Position numbers and translations under genes: made by a program
Assembly: GCF_001642025.1 (NCBI RefSeq)
Contig: NZ_LWHO01000003.1
Coordinates: 287,279 to 351,278, forward strand
From: Cutibacterium namnetense
Lineage (GTDB): Bacteria > Actinomycetota > Actinomycetes > Propionibacteriales > Propionibacteriaceae
Reading direction: 5' to 3'
DNA: 64,000 nt
Part shown: one piece after another, positions 51,297 through 60,963 of the stretch
Numbering within the stretch: position 1 is the stretch's first letter
Layout: every line of letters starts with the position of its first letter
Notes under the pieces: generated by a model
The model's input: the letters and a program-made list of their open reading frames with translations, nothing else
Told to the model about the DNA's origin: nothing
Database searches by the model: none

Positions 51297-53321
51297 GTGA
51301 AGGTTTTCCAAGCCGTCAAAAGGGTGCTCATCGGGCGCAAGCTCGAGAGCAGTGCGCTGGGTGAGACCCTTCTTCCCAAGCGGATCGCGTTGCCGGTCTT
51401 CGCCTCCGATGCGCTCTCGAGCGTGGCATACGCCCCAGACGAGATCCTTATTACCTTGTCATTGGCGGGTGCTGGCGGATTCGCGTTTTCGTCGAAGATT
51501 GGTATTGCCGTCGCCCTGGTCATGCTTATCGTGGTAATGAGCTACCGCCAGACGGTGCATGCTTATCCTTCCGGCGGTGGTGATTATGAAGTTGCGACAG
51601 CCAACCTGAGCCCACGGTTTGGGCTCGTGGTGGCTAGCGCGCTTCTCGTCGACTATGTCCTGACGGTGGCCGTTTCGGTGTCGTCGGGTGTCCAAAACGC
51701 CGAAGCGATGATCCCGGGACTTGCTGGTCACGAAGGAGTTGCGGCGGCCGCCGTTATCGCCATTCTCACAGCCATGAATTTGCGAGGTGTGAGGGAATCA
51801 GGGACGTTCTTCGCTGTTCCTACCTATGCCTTCATGATTTCGGTGATCTGCATGGTGGCTTGGGGCCTCACGAGGATTTTCGTTCTGGGAGACAATCTTC
51901 GCGCTTCAACCGCCGATTTCACGGTCGTCGGTGCACCGAAGTACACCGACCTGGTCGGTGTTGCCTTCATCATCCTGATGGCGCGCACTTTCTCGTCAGG
52001 CTGTGCCGCACTGACAGGGGTCGAGGCGATCTCCAATGGAGTGCCATCCTTCCGTGATCCGAAGTCGAAGAATGCTGCCACGACTTTAACGATGCTTGGC
52101 GGGATCGCCGTATCGATGCTGATGGGCATTTTAGTCTTGGCCAATGTCACCGGTGTGAAAATGTTCGATACGACGGGAGAATCACATCTGGTCGATACGC
52201 ACGGACGCGTCGTTAAAGACCAGGTGACGGTTGTGGGCCAGCTGGCACGCACTGTCTTCTACGACTCATTCAAGCCGGGTTTCTATATCATGATCGTCTG
52301 TACGATGATCATCTTGTTCCTGGCTGCCAACACCGCTTTTAACGGTTTCCCTGTGCTGGGTTCGATCCTCGCCCGTGACGGATTTTTGCCGCGCCGTCTC
52401 CATGCCCGCGGTGACCGTCTGGCCTACTCCAACGGAATTTTGACCCTTGCTACCGGCGCCATTATTTTGGTGCTGGTTTTTAACGCCTCCGTGACGGCGC
52501 TCATCCAGCTGTACGTAGTTGGCGTCTTCATCTCCTTCACAGTGAGCCAGACCGGCATGATGCGCCACTGGACACGCCTGTTGCGTACTGATACTTCGGC
52601 CGGGGCCAAGGAACGTCGTCGCTGGCGGCACTCAAGGATCATTAACGGCATCGGCCTAGTTGGAACCGGTGTCGTTCTGATCATCATCTTGGCGTCGAAG
52701 TTCATCCATGGTGCCTACTTGGCGCTTATTGCGATGGCCGTGGTGTACGTGCTTATGACATCGATCAAGAAGCATTACGACTCGGTGGCCCAAGAGTTAG
52801 AGCTTAACAGTCCGTCTGACCGCGCCTTGCCCTCGCGCGTACATGCGGTGATCATGATTGCTGACCTCAACAAACCGACGATGAGGGCTATACAGTTCGC
52901 GAAGGCTACCGTGCCAACGTTTTTGGAGGCTGTTATCGTCGACGTCGATCCCGACGTGACGGAGCGCTTGCTGCAGCGTTGGGACGAGGAGGACATCGAT
53001 ATCCCCCTCAGGATTATTGCTTCTCCATATCGCGAGATCACCAACCCGTTAATCGATCATATTCGCCGTATCCGCAGCGAGAATCCGCGAGATATGGTCG
53101 AGGTATTTATTCCCGAGTATGTCGTCGGCCACTGGTGGGAACATCTGCTGCACAACCAGACGGCGCTTGTCGTGCGTACTCGGCTGCACTTTATGCCAGG
53201 AGTGCTGATCTCTTCAGTTCCTTACCAGTTGCGTAGCTCGGCGATTCTCGAAAAACGTTGGAAGCGCAACGACCCCCGGTCTTGGCGGGATCCTGGCGCC
53301 ACCGTCGCTCCTCGGCGCTGA
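51297..53321 (+). CDS. KimA-like APC-superfamily permease (probable K+ importer)
   Basis: A 674-residue protein with about 12 transmembrane helices (to about residue 500) and a C-terminal cytosolic domain of about 170 residues. The N-terminus closely follows B. subtilis KimA as I remember it: a KRVLIGRKLESSALGE start, FASDALSSVAYAPDEILI, SYRQTVHAYPSGGGDYEVA, LLVDYVLTVAVSVSSG and NLRGVRESG. KimA is a high-affinity K+ importer inhibited by c-di-AMP. Many databases label this family amino acid permease. Two RCK genes lie divergently 183 bases away, supporting K+ transport. GTG start with TAGAGT eight bases upstream. Confidence 0.85.
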   Translation: MKVFQAVKRVLIGRKLESSALGETLLPKRIALPVFASDALSSVAYAPDEILITLSLAGAGGFAFSSKIGIAVALVMLIVVMSYRQTVHAYPSGGGDYEVATANLSPRFGLVVASALLVDYVLTVAVSVSSGVQNAEAMIPGLAGHEGVAAAAVIAILTAMNLRGVRESGTFFAVPTYAFMISVICMVAWGLTRIFVLGDNLRASTADFTVVGAPKYTDLVGVAFIILMARTFSSGCAALTGVEAISNGVPSFRDPKSKNAATTLTMLGGIAVSMLMGILVLANVTGVKMFDTTGESHLVDTHGRVVKDQVTVVGQLARTVFYDSFKPGFYIMIVCTMIILFLAANTAFNGFPVLGSILARDGFLPRRLHARGDRLAYSNGILTLATGAIILVLVFNASVTALIQLYVVGVFISFTVSQTGMMRHWTRLLRTDTSAGAKERRRWRHSRIINGIGLVGTGVVLIIILASKFIHGAYLALIAMAVVYVLMTSIKKHYDSVAQELELNSPSDRALPSRVHAVIMIADLNKPTMRAIQFAKATVPTFLEAVIVDVDPDVTERLLQRWDEEDIDIPLRIIASPYREITNPLIDHIRRIRSENPRDMVEVFIPEYVVGHWWEHLLHNQTALVVRTRLHFMPGVLISSVPYQLRSSAILEKRWKRNDPRSWRDPGATVAPRR

Positions 53322-53351
53322 GATGCCACCGAGACCCCTAGACTTGGACAA

Positions 53352-54533
53352 ATGCATGAGTCTGTTGATGCGTCCCAGGCCGATGAATTCGACCTTGTCA
53401 TGGGCAATATTGCCCACGGTGGTTACTGCGTGGCGCGTCTGGACGGCAGGGTCGTCTTCGTCCGTGGCGCGTTGCCGGGGGAGAAAGTCCGGGTCCGGCT
53501 GACCGACATGTCGAAGGCGTCGCACTGGTTTGGACAGGCTGTCGACGTCATCTCGGCCGATTCACATCGCGTTGTTCCGTCATGTCCGGTGGCGGGGGAG
53601 TGTGGTGGTTGCGACTTCCAGCACGTCGATGTTGAGTTTCAGCGCGAGCTCAAGCGGCGTGTTGTCGCTGAGCAGCTCAGTCGTCTCGCTGGGATTAAGT
53701 GGGCAGGGGCTGTGGAGGCTGTTGCCGGTTCCTCCGATGGTTTGGGCTGGCGTACGCGCATGCAGTACCGCAGCCTCAATGGGCGTCCAGCGTTGCGTGG
53801 TCATCGCAGTCATGAGTTGGTGCAAGTTCCCGAGGAGGGCTGCCCGATCGCGCACCCGGCGGGCCGTTCTGCTGCTGAGGCCGCCTGCTATACGGCTGAG
53901 CAGGTGATCGTCATGGTGACTAATTGTCTTACGGAGGATCCGGAGGTGAGCGTCATTGCAGATGGGCGGCTCGTTGCTGGTGGCGAGACGATGACGGCTC
54001 ATGTTGGCCAGCGCCGGTGGAAGGTCGGTGCCGGTGGGTTTTGGCAGGTGCATCCGGGGGCCGCTGAGGCGCTGGCGGATGCGGTTGTCGGTGGCCTGGA
54101 GCCCCATCAAGGTGACGAAGCTCTCGATTTGTATTGCGGTGTTGGACTGTTTGCAGGGCTCTTGGCCGATCGTGGAGTTCGAGTCCGCGGTGTCGAGGTG
54201 TCGCGTCAGGCGGTTGCGTTGGCACGGCGCAATGTACCGGGTGGGCGTTTCATTGCTGGCCGCGTGGAGCGAGTGCTGCCCCGGATGTCGGCTAAGGCCA
54301 ACATCGTGGTGCTGGATCCGCCACGCAAGGGTGCGGGGAAAGCTGTTGTCCAAGCCGTGGCTCGGACGTCGCCTCGAGTGATCGCTCATGTCGCCTGTGA
54401 CCCTGCCGCCTTGGCCCGCGATCTGCACTTGTTCGACATCAATGGGTACGTGCCTCGATCAATCCGCGCATTTGATGTATTCCCGATGACTCACCACGTT
54501 GAGGCCGTGGCGATTCTGGAACCGAAGGTCTGA
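53352..54533 (+). CDS. Class I SAM-dependent RNA (uracil-5) methyltransferase, TrmA/RlmD family
   Basis: A 393-residue enzyme that methylates uridine C5 in tRNA or rRNA. The N-terminal TRAM domain reads IAHGGYCVARLDGRVVFVRG. An iron-sulfur-type Cys set follows (CPVAGECGGCDFQH). The SAM fold has LDLYCGVGLFAGLLADRG, and the catalytic part has VVLDPPRKGAGK, then HVACDPAALARDL with the nucleophile Cys context. The specific target (RlmD, RlmC or TrmA) is not determined. TAGACT (53339-53344) lies seven bases before the ATG, so it is probably leaderless. Confidence 0.9.
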   Translation: MHESVDASQADEFDLVMGNIAHGGYCVARLDGRVVFVRGALPGEKVRVRLTDMSKASHWFGQAVDVISADSHRVVPSCPVAGECGGCDFQHVDVEFQRELKRRVVAEQLSRLAGIKWAGAVEAVAGSSDGLGWRTRMQYRSLNGRPALRGHRSHELVQVPEEGCPIAHPAGRSAAEAACYTAEQVIVMVTNCLTEDPEVSVIADGRLVAGGETMTAHVGQRRWKVGAGGFWQVHPGAAEALADAVVGGLEPHQGDEALDLYCGVGLFAGLLADRGVRVRGVEVSRQAVALARRNVPGGRFIAGRVERVLPRMSAKANIVVLDPPRKGAGKAVVQAVARTSPRVIAHVACDPAALARDLHLFDINGYVPRSIRAFDVFPMTHHVEAVAILEPKV

Positions 54534-54534
54534 G

Positions 54535-54786
54535 ATGGCAGGTCCAGTTCCGAAGTGTCCGCTACGTCCCGGGGAACCGTGCAGCCTGTGTCAGCTGTAC
54601 GTGACGGGCCCCCAGGATTGTGGGTTGGTATACCTCGTTATGGGTGACGATGCCCTGCGCGACGAGCTCGCGAAGGCGAGGAAGGTGGCGCGGGAAAAGG
54701 CAAGCATGCCGCCCGGGAACAGCCCGCTTGATTCGACTGACGATGACGAGTTAGGCACGGATCCCCGGCTGGAAGGACTTGAATGA
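54535..54786 (+). CDS. DUF6767 small protein
   Basis: An 83-residue protein with a Cys-rich N-terminus (PKCPLRPGEPCSLCQLYVTG, later DCGLVY) and a short helical part (LRDELAKARKVAREKA). It fits the small actinobacterial family DUF6767. The four cysteines could hold a metal. Function is unknown. It starts two bases after the methyltransferase stop, so it is probably in the same transcript, and it ends at a very strong terminator. Confidence 0.72.
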   Translation: MAGPVPKCPLRPGEPCSLCQLYVTGPQDCGLVYLVMGDDALRDELAKARKVAREKASMPPGNSPLDSTDDDELGTDPRLEGLE

Positions 54787-54788
54787 GT

Positions 54789-54828
54789 ATGCGCCCCCAA
54801 CTAAGCCTTCCCTTAGTTGGGGGCGCAT
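54789..54828. terminator. Strong intrinsic terminator after the DUF6767 gene
   Basis: A perfect 17-base-pair stem (54789-54805 with 54812-54828) with a 6-base loop begins right after the DUF6767 stop codon. Confidence 0.88.
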
Positions 54829-54832
54829 GCCC

Positions 54833-54864
54833 AACAAGGTATCTTGACGTCAAGATACCTTGTT
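54833..54864. promoter_or_regulatory. 32-base perfect palindrome upstream of acnA (probable operator)
   Basis: The left arm AACAAGGTATCTTGAC is followed at once by its exact reverse complement, with no loop. The absence of a loop argues against a second terminator and for a dimeric repressor site. It lies 64 bases before the acnA start. Aconitase is controlled by AcnR (TetR) in Corynebacterium and by TamR (MarR) in Streptomyces. I cannot say which type would act here. Confidence 0.65.
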
Positions 54865-54927
54865 CCGCCGCGGGGGCGGGACTCGACGCGAGATGATGAG
54901 AACCGCATCGATCAGTCAGGAGCCCAC

Positions 54928-57597
54928 ATGAGTGTCAACAGCTTCGACGCGAGGCGAACCCTCGATGTCGACGGCCAGTCCTACCAGTTTTACGACATCA
55001 CCAAGGTTGACGGTTCCGACAACCTTCCGTACAGCCTCAAGGTTCTGCTCGAGAACCTGCTGCGCACCGAGGATGGTGCCAATATCACGGCCGAGCAGAT
55101 CACTGAGCTGGCGCATTGGGACGCCGACACCCAGCCATCCAAGGAGATCCAGTTCACTCCGGCCCGCGTCATCATGCAGGACTTCACTGGTGTGCCCTGT
55201 ATCGTCGATTTGGCCACCATGCGCGAGGCAGTCGCCGACCTCGGCGGTGACCCACGCAAGGTCAACCCGCTGTCTCCTGCTGAGATGGTTATTGACCACT
55301 CCGTCATCGTCGAGCGCTTCGGCACTCCGCAGGCGTTCGAGCAGAACAAGGACATTGAGTACCAGCGCAATCGTGAGCGCTATCAGTTCTTGCGTTGGGG
55401 CCAGAGCGCGTTCGAGAACTTCCGCGTCGTCCCGCCGGGCACCGGCATCGTTCACCAGGTCAACATCGAGCACCTCGCCCGGGTGACCTTTGTCCGTGAC
55501 GAGAACGGCACCAAGGTCGCCTACCCAGATACCTGTGTAGGCACCGACTCGCACACCACTATGGTCAACGGGCTAGGTGTTGTTGGTTGGGGTGTTGGCG
55601 GCATTGAGGCAGAGGCTGCCATGCTAGGTCAGCCGGTCTCGATGTTGGTTCCGCGCGTCGTTGGCTTCAAGCTCTCTGGTGAGCTGCCCGATGGCGTCAC
55701 TGCCACCGATCTTGTCCTGACGATCACCCAGATGTTGCGTGAGCATAAGGTCGTTGGCAAATTCGTCGAGTTTTATGGTCCCGGCGTCGCTGCCGTGCCG
55801 CTTGCCAACCGCGCCACGTTGGGCAATATGAGCCCCGAATACGGCTCGACTATCGCCGTCTTTCCGATCGACGACGTCACCCTGGACTACCTGCGCCTCA
55901 CCGGACGTGACGAGCCTCAAGTCAAGCTCGTCGAGGCGTATGCCAAGGCCCAAGGTATGTGGCACGACCCGGGCCGCGAGCCCCGCTACTCCGAATACCT
56001 GGAGCTCGACCTGTCGACGGTCAGGCCCTCCATCGCCGGGCCGAAGCGTCCTCAGGATCGCATCCTCGTCTGCGAGGCTAAGGAGGTCTTCGAGGAGACT
56101 GTTGGCGACTACACCACCAATCCGGGTGCGGCTGTTCCCGTTACCCTCGCTGACGGTCGTTCTTTCGAGCTACGCAACGGTGCCGTGACGGTCGCCGCCA
56201 TCACCTCGTGCACCAACACCTCGAACCCGAGCGTCATGATTGCCGCCGGGCTGGTCGCCAAGAAGGCCCATGAACTGGGTCTGTCTCCCAAGCCGTGGGT
56301 GAAAACCTCGCTGGCCCCCGGCTCTCAGGTCGTCACCGACTACTTTGAGCGTGCCGGCCTTTCTGAACACCTCGCGGCTATGGGATTCGACCTCGTCGGC
56401 TACGGATGCACCACCTGTATCGGCAACACCGGACCGCTCATCCCCGAGGTTTCGGCAGCCATCAATGAGAACGGCCTGGCCGTTACAGCTGTTCTCTCTG
56501 GCAACCGCAACTTTGAAGGGCGCATCAGCCCCGACGTCACGATGAACTACCTAGCTAGCCCGCCGCTGGTCGTCATCTACTCGATTGCCGGCACTATGGA
56601 CATCGACCTCAACAACGACGTACTCGCCACCACCCCGGATGGTCGTGAAGTTCGTTTGGCTGATCTGTGGCCCTCCACCGAGGAGATTGAGAAGATCGTC
56701 GGGTCGTCTATCTCCGCCGAGATGTATTCCGAGCGTTACGCCGACGTCTTCGATGGCGGTCCGCGCTGGAAAGAACTCGATACCCCCGAGGGCGAGACCT
56801 TCGCTTGGGATCCGGCTTCTACCTATGTACGCAAGCTCCCGATCTTTGACGGCATGAAGGCTGAACCGGAGCCCGTCGGTGACATTACCGGCGCCCGCGT
56901 CTTGCTTAAGCTGGGTGACTCGGTTACCACTGACCACATTTCCCCAGCTGGCAACATCAAGTCTGACTCCCCGGCGGGCCAGTGGCTGGCTGCTAATGGT
57001 GTCGAGCGCCGCGACTTCAACTCCTACGGTTCCCGCCGTGGAAACCACGAGGTCATGATGCGTGGCACCTTTGCCAATATCCGGCTGCGCAATCAGCTCG
57101 CCCCGGGTACTGAAGGTGGCTTCACCCGTGATTTCACGAAGGCTGACGGGCCTGTTACCACGGTCTACGACGCCTCGGTGAATTACCGTGAGCAGGGCAT
57201 CCCGCTGGTCGTCCTGGGCGGCAAGGAGTATGGCTCTGGTTCCTCGCGTGACTGGGCAGCTAAGGGTACCGAGCTGCTCGGCGTCAAGGCTGTCATCGCT
57301 GAGAGTTACGAGCGCATTCATCGCTCTAACCTCATCGGCATGGGCGTCTTGCCGCTGCAGTTCTCAGACGGCCAGTCGGCCGGTTCCCTCGGTCTGACCG
57401 GCGAGGAGACGTTCGAGATTACTGGTGTGGACAAGATCAACGAAACGATCCCGGAGTCAGTCCACGTGAAAGCCATCAATGGTGACAGGATCGTCGAGTT
57501 TGACGCGGTCGTGCGCATCGACACCCCAGGGGAACGGTCGTACTATCTCAACGGTGGCATCCTGCAGTACGTGCTAAGAAAGATGGCACGAAGCTGA
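54928..57597 (+). CDS. acnA: Aconitate hydratase AcnA
   Basis: Monomeric 4Fe-4S aconitase of 889 residues interconverting citrate and isocitrate. The cluster cysteines are in [15 protein letters not shown] and [13 protein letters not shown]. Other family blocks are [29 protein letters not shown], and in the swivel domain [16 protein letters not shown] and [19 protein letters not shown] 54928 follows caggag. It sits alone between terminators and is preceded by a large palindrome, suggesting its own repressor. Some AcnA/IRP proteins bind mRNA, which cannot be judged here. Confidence 0.97.
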   Translation: MSVNSFDARRTLDVDGQSYQFYDITKVDGSDNLPYSLKVLLENLLRTEDGANITAEQITELAHWDADTQPSKEIQFTPARVIMQDFTGVPCIVDLATMREAVADLGGDPRKVNPLSPAEMVIDHSVIVERFGTPQAFEQNKDIEYQRNRERYQFLRWGQSAFENFRVVPPGTGIVHQVNIEHLARVTFVRDENGTKVAYPDTCVGTDSHTTMVNGLGVVGWGVGGIEAEAAMLGQPVSMLVPRVVGFKLSGELPDGVTATDLVLTITQMLREHKVVGKFVEFYGPGVAAVPLANRATLGNMSPEYGSTIAVFPIDDVTLDYLRLTGRDEPQVKLVEAYAKAQGMWHDPGREPRYSEYLELDLSTVRPSIAGPKRPQDRILVCEAKEVFEETVGDYTTNPGAAVPVTLADGRSFELRNGAVTVAAITSCTNTSNPSVMIAAGLVAKKAHELGLSPKPWVKTSLAPGSQVVTDYFERAGLSEHLAAMGFDLVGYGCTTCIGNTGPLIPEVSAAINENGLAVTAVLSGNRNFEGRISPDVTMNYLASPPLVVIYSIAGTMDIDLNNDVLATTPDGREVRLADLWPSTEEIEKIVGSSISAEMYSERYADVFDGGPRWKELDTPEGETFAWDPASTYVRKLPIFDGMKAEPEPVGDITGARVLLKLGDSVTTDHISPAGNIKSDSPAGQWLAANGVERRDFNSYGSRRGNHEVMMRGTFANIRLRNQLAPGTEGGFTRDFTKADGPVTTVYDASVNYREQGIPLVVLGGKEYGSGSSRDWAAKGTELLGVKAVIAESYERIHRSNLIGMGVLPLQFSDGQSAGSLGLTGEETFEITGVDKINETIPESVHVKAINGDRIVEFDAVVRIDTPGERSYYLNGGILQYVLRKMARS

Positions 57598-57610
57598 CGT
57601 ATGTGCTGAT

Positions 57611-57642
57611 TGGGGGCGGGGGTAATGTGCTTCCCGCCCCCA
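57611..57642. terminator. Intrinsic terminator after acnA
   Basis: TGGGGGCGGG pairs with CCCGCCCCCA (57611-57620 with 57633-57642), with a 12-base loop, 13 bases after the acnA stop. Confidence 0.78.
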
Positions 57643-57821
57643 TGGTATTCCGGCCATCTGCGGCTCGCTCCTAGTCAAGTTTCCCACCCAGGTAGTTAAT
57701 ACTCCACGTGCGAATACGACGGCTTTGTGTGATACGCCGCAGTCAAACCTAATTTGATGAGATAAATGAGCCTGAGGCGAAACGGACTGCAAGGCGGGCG
57801 CGGTGTCACGGCGGCAGGTCA

Positions 57822-57827
57822 TAGGAT
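57822..57827 (+). promoter_or_regulatory. -10 element of a probable leaderless promoter for dxs
   Basis: TAGGAT is followed by seven bases and the dxs ATG. TGTCA occurs upstream (57804-57808), but 14 rather than 12 bases separate TGTC from the -10, so it is not counted in the damage-type group. The rest of the 237-base acnA-dxs gap holds only the acnA terminator. Confidence 0.55.
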
Positions 57828-57834
57828 TGGACCT

Positions 57835-59709
57835 ATGGCTCTTCTCGACGACATCGGCTGCCCTGACGACGTGAGGAAGCTCACCACCCACCAGGCCGAG
57901 GACCTCGCCGAGGAAATCCGTACCTTCCTCATCGATAAGGTGTCGCGCACTGGCGGTCACCTCGGGCCGAACCTCGGTGTCGTCGAGCTGACGATTGCCC
58001 TACACAGGGTGTTTGACTCACCCCACGACCCCATCATCTTTGACACTGGGCACCAGAGCTACGTTCACAAGATCCTCACAGGGCGCGCAGGCGGTTTTGA
58101 CAAGCTGCGCCAGCACGGGGGACTTTCCGGGTATCCCAGTCGCGCGGAGTCTGCCCATGACTGGGTGGAAAACTCCCACGCCTCGACCTCGTTGTCTTGG
58201 GCCGAGGGCATGGCCAAAGGATTTCTCTCTCAGGGCGAGGACCGCACCGTCGTCGCTGTCATTGGTGATGGAGCATTGACTGGCGGAATGGCGTGGGAAG
58301 CACTGGATTCCATCGCCGACCAGCAGGATCTCCGCTTGGTCATGGTCGTCAACGATAATGGCCGTTCCTACACCCCTACAGTGGGCGGTCTGGCGAACCA
58401 ACTTGCCATTATCCGCACTGATCCTCATTACGAGGAGGCTCTCGACCGGATGAAGCGCCATGTCACCGACAAGCCGCTTGGCAAGCAAGTTTTCGGCCTC
58501 ATGCATGCCGCTAAGGCTGGTGTCAAAGACGCGCTCATCGGCAATGGGATTTTCTCCGATCTGGGTATCAAGTACCTCGGCCCGGTCGATGGTCACGATG
58601 TCTCTTCGGTTGAACGCGCCCTCGAGCTTGCTAAGCGCTATGGGCATCCTGTCATCGTCCACGTCATGACGACCAAGGGCAAGGGATTCGCTGCTGCCGA
58701 GGCCAATGAGGAGGATCATTTCCACGCCGTCGGAAGGATCGACCCAGTCACTGGTGCATCTCTTAAGGCTGCCGGTGGTGCCTCGTGGACTCAGGCTTTT
58801 GCCGGAGCCATGGTTGAGTTGGGGGAGAGGCGTCCCGATGTTGTTGGGGTGACCGCCGCCATGCTCCACCCCGTCGGCCTAGCACCGTTCGCAGCCCGTC
58901 ATCCGGATCGGGTTCTCGATGTCGGTATTGCCGAGCAGCATGCGGTGACATCTGCGGCTGGTATGGCCGCCGCAGGGTTACACCCCGTTGTGGCCCTCTA
59001 CTCGACCTTCCTCAATCGCGCTTTTGACCAGCTCCTCATGGATGCCGGTTTGCACCATGCGGGTGTGACGATTGTGCTGGATCGGGCCGGTATTACAGGT
59101 ACAGACGGCGCATCTCACAACGGCATGTGGGACATGGCTATGTGCGGCATTGTTCCCGGCCTAATGCTGTCGGCCCCCCGTGACCGTCAGCACCTCATGT
59201 CCGTGCTCAACGAGGCCGTCGATATTGACGACCGCCCTACCGTCATCCGGTACTCCAAAGACCCGATGCCGGACGACATCTGCGTCGTAGCTTCTCATGA
59301 TGGTCTGGACGTGTTGCGTGATGGCCCTGAAGATGGGATTCTTCTCGTTGCTCACGGACAGCTGTGTGCACAGGCTCTCGCCGCGGTAGACCAACTCGAC
59401 GCCCCGGTTCGCGTCGTCAGTCCCAGGTGGTCCCTCCCCGTGTGTGAGGGGCTTATTGAGGAGGCTGCAAACGCTCGCGCAGTCGTCAGCGTTGAGGATG
59501 GGCTCGTCGTTTCCGGGCTCGGATCTCACCTGGCTGATGCGTTGTCAGAACGGGGTGTGTGGCGACCGATACGTAATCTCGGCATTCCGCAACGCTATCT
59601 CGACCACGACTCGCGCTCGGCGATCATGGCTGAACTTGGTTTAGACGCTCGGGGCATTGCCGATGCCGTCAGCCAGCTAGTTACCCAATTTGGCAGTGCC
59701 TCCTCGTGA
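57835..59709 (+). CDS. dxs: 1-deoxy-D-xylulose-5-phosphate synthase
   Basis: First enzyme of the MEP isoprenoid pathway, 624 residues, thiamine-diphosphate dependent: pyruvate plus glyceraldehyde-3-phosphate gives DXP. Visible are GGHLGPNLGVVELTIALH (with catalytic His), FDTGHQSYVHKILTGR, the ThDP/metal motif VIGDGALTGGMAWEALD with VVNDNGRSY, and the transketolase Glu in DVGIAEQHAVTSAAG. The ATG at 57835 is chosen for the -10 seven bases before it and because Dxs proteins begin near this point. Confidence 0.97.
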   Translation: MALLDDIGCPDDVRKLTTHQAEDLAEEIRTFLIDKVSRTGGHLGPNLGVVELTIALHRVFDSPHDPIIFDTGHQSYVHKILTGRAGGFDKLRQHGGLSGYPSRAESAHDWVENSHASTSLSWAEGMAKGFLSQGEDRTVVAVIGDGALTGGMAWEALDSIADQQDLRLVMVVNDNGRSYTPTVGGLANQLAIIRTDPHYEEALDRMKRHVTDKPLGKQVFGLMHAAKAGVKDALIGNGIFSDLGIKYLGPVDGHDVSSVERALELAKRYGHPVIVHVMTTKGKGFAAAEANEEDHFHAVGRIDPVTGASLKAAGGASWTQAFAGAMVELGERRPDVVGVTAAMLHPVGLAPFAARHPDRVLDVGIAEQHAVTSAAGMAAAGLHPVVALYSTFLNRAFDQLLMDAGLHHAGVTIVLDRAGITGTDGASHNGMWDMAMCGIVPGLMLSAPRDRQHLMSVLNEAVDIDDRPTVIRYSKDPMPDDICVVASHDGLDVLRDGPEDGILLVAHGQLCAQALAAVDQLDAPVRVVSPRWSLPVCEGLIEEAANARAVVSVEDGLVVSGLGSHLADALSERGVWRPIRNLGIPQRYLDHDSRSAIMAELGLDARGIADAVSQLVTQFGSASS

Positions 59710-59724
59710 GGGCAATGCCGGGAT

Positions 59725-60963
59725 TTACAGTGTGGCCATGACCTCGCTTAGCAGACTTGCGAGAATTTCGCGCTGCCACGGGCGGGCACCGATATCCGCC
59801 AGGAAAACGTCAATCCCTTCGGCTGAACAGTCGTCGGGAGGTTGCCATGCGAACTGCCTCAGCCACGCTGGGGTGCAGAGGTTTTCTGGTGGGACGTCGC
59901 GGTCGGCGGCCACTTCGTTGACAGCTGGCCTTACGGCTGCCCACCGTGCGGCTGCCTCCGGGTGATGGCGCTCCCAGGACCGGGGGTGGGGGATGCCTGA
60001 GGATGGCTCCCGCAATGGCGGATACTTCTTTGGTGTCACGCCTCGTGCGTGGTTGATGGCCTCGGCCCAGGTATGGCGGTACCCTTTCGCCTGCCCTCGA
60101 TGGAATCCCTTGATGGCAAGAATCGTCTCGACCTCAACGTTGACGGTGCGGTCACAGCGACGAGCCGCAGCGACCAAGACTTCATCACGGAGCAGACGCC
60201 CGGGCGCAATATCGAGGTCACAAGCGAGGTTCTCTCGTGCTAACCACAGATCATGGGCTAATTGCAGCCCAGCCCGGCTGCGAATATCACCGATATGGCT
60301 AATCTTGCGCCAGCGCTTCGGGTCGACTCTCGGTTCCTCGCTGGGCAAGTCCGCTGCTACCTTGACAAGATGGGCGAATTCCTGACGAGCCCACTGCTCT
60401 TTTCCGGCTTCAAGAAGATCGTTGCGGATCTTTTCCCTGAGATCAATGAGCAGCTCGACGTCAAGAGCTGCATACGCCAGCCAATTGTGGGGGAGCGGTC
60501 GACGGGACCAATCAGAGGCGGAGTGTTCCTTGAGTAGGGTCACACCGCAGTAATGCTCGACCATTGGGCCCAGACCGACCCTCGGCAGGTTGAGAAGACG
60601 GCCCGCCAGTTCCGTGTCGAAGAGGTCATCAGGGCGCAGACCGTCCATGGCAAGGCAGGGCATGTCTTGGGTGGCAGCGTGGAGAATCCACTGGGTTTCA
60701 GCCAACGCCTCGGCGAGTGGCTTGAGACCAGCGGCTCCACCAAGGGCAAGGGGATCGACGAGATGGGTGCCCGATCCGTCTCGGCGTAACTGAATGAGGC
60801 AGGTCCGCGGACTATAGCGAAACCCGTGGGCCCGCTCAGTGTCGATCGCAACTGGACCACGCCCGTCAGCAAGAGCCTGACAGGTGCGCCTGAGACTCTC
60901 GGGAGAGCTGACGACCGGTGGCACTCCCTCGCGAGGTTCGGCGAGGATAGGGAGGTCGCTCAC
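59725..60963 (-). CDS. rnd: Ribonuclease D (DEDD exonuclease with HRDC domain)
   Basis: A 412-residue 3'-5' exonuclease involved in stable RNA maturation. The DEDDy motifs are AIDTERAHGF (motif I), LFDTELAGRLL (motif II) and YAALDVELLIDL (motif III, with Tyr and Asp). An HRDC domain follows (about residues 215-300: ENLACDLDIAPGRLLRDEVL), then an actinobacterial C-terminal extension. The gene overlaps the end of the DUF3000 gene by four bases, as in most actinobacteria, where this pair precedes dxs. Confidence 0.93.
   Translation of the reverse strand: MSDLPILAEPREGVPPVVSSPESLRRTCQALADGRGPVAIDTERAHGFRYSPRTCLIQLRRDGSGTHLVDPLALGGAAGLKPLAEALAETQWILHAATQDMPCLAMDGLRPDDLFDTELAGRLLNLPRVGLGPMVEHYCGVTLLKEHSASDWSRRPLPHNWLAYAALDVELLIDLREKIRNDLLEAGKEQWARQEFAHLVKVAADLPSEEPRVDPKRWRKISHIGDIRSRAGLQLAHDLWLARENLACDLDIAPGRLLRDEVLVAAARRCDRTVNVEVETILAIKGFHRGQAKGYRHTWAEAINHARGVTPKKYPPLREPSSGIPHPRSWERHHPEAAARWAAVRPAVNEVAADRDVPPENLCTPAWLRQFAWQPPDDCSAEGIDVFLADIGARPWQREILASLLSEVMATL

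Noticed and set aside
57804-57827. TGTCA upstream of the dxs -10 element
   Set aside because: Spacing is two bases longer than in the damage-type group, and dxs has no repair role.
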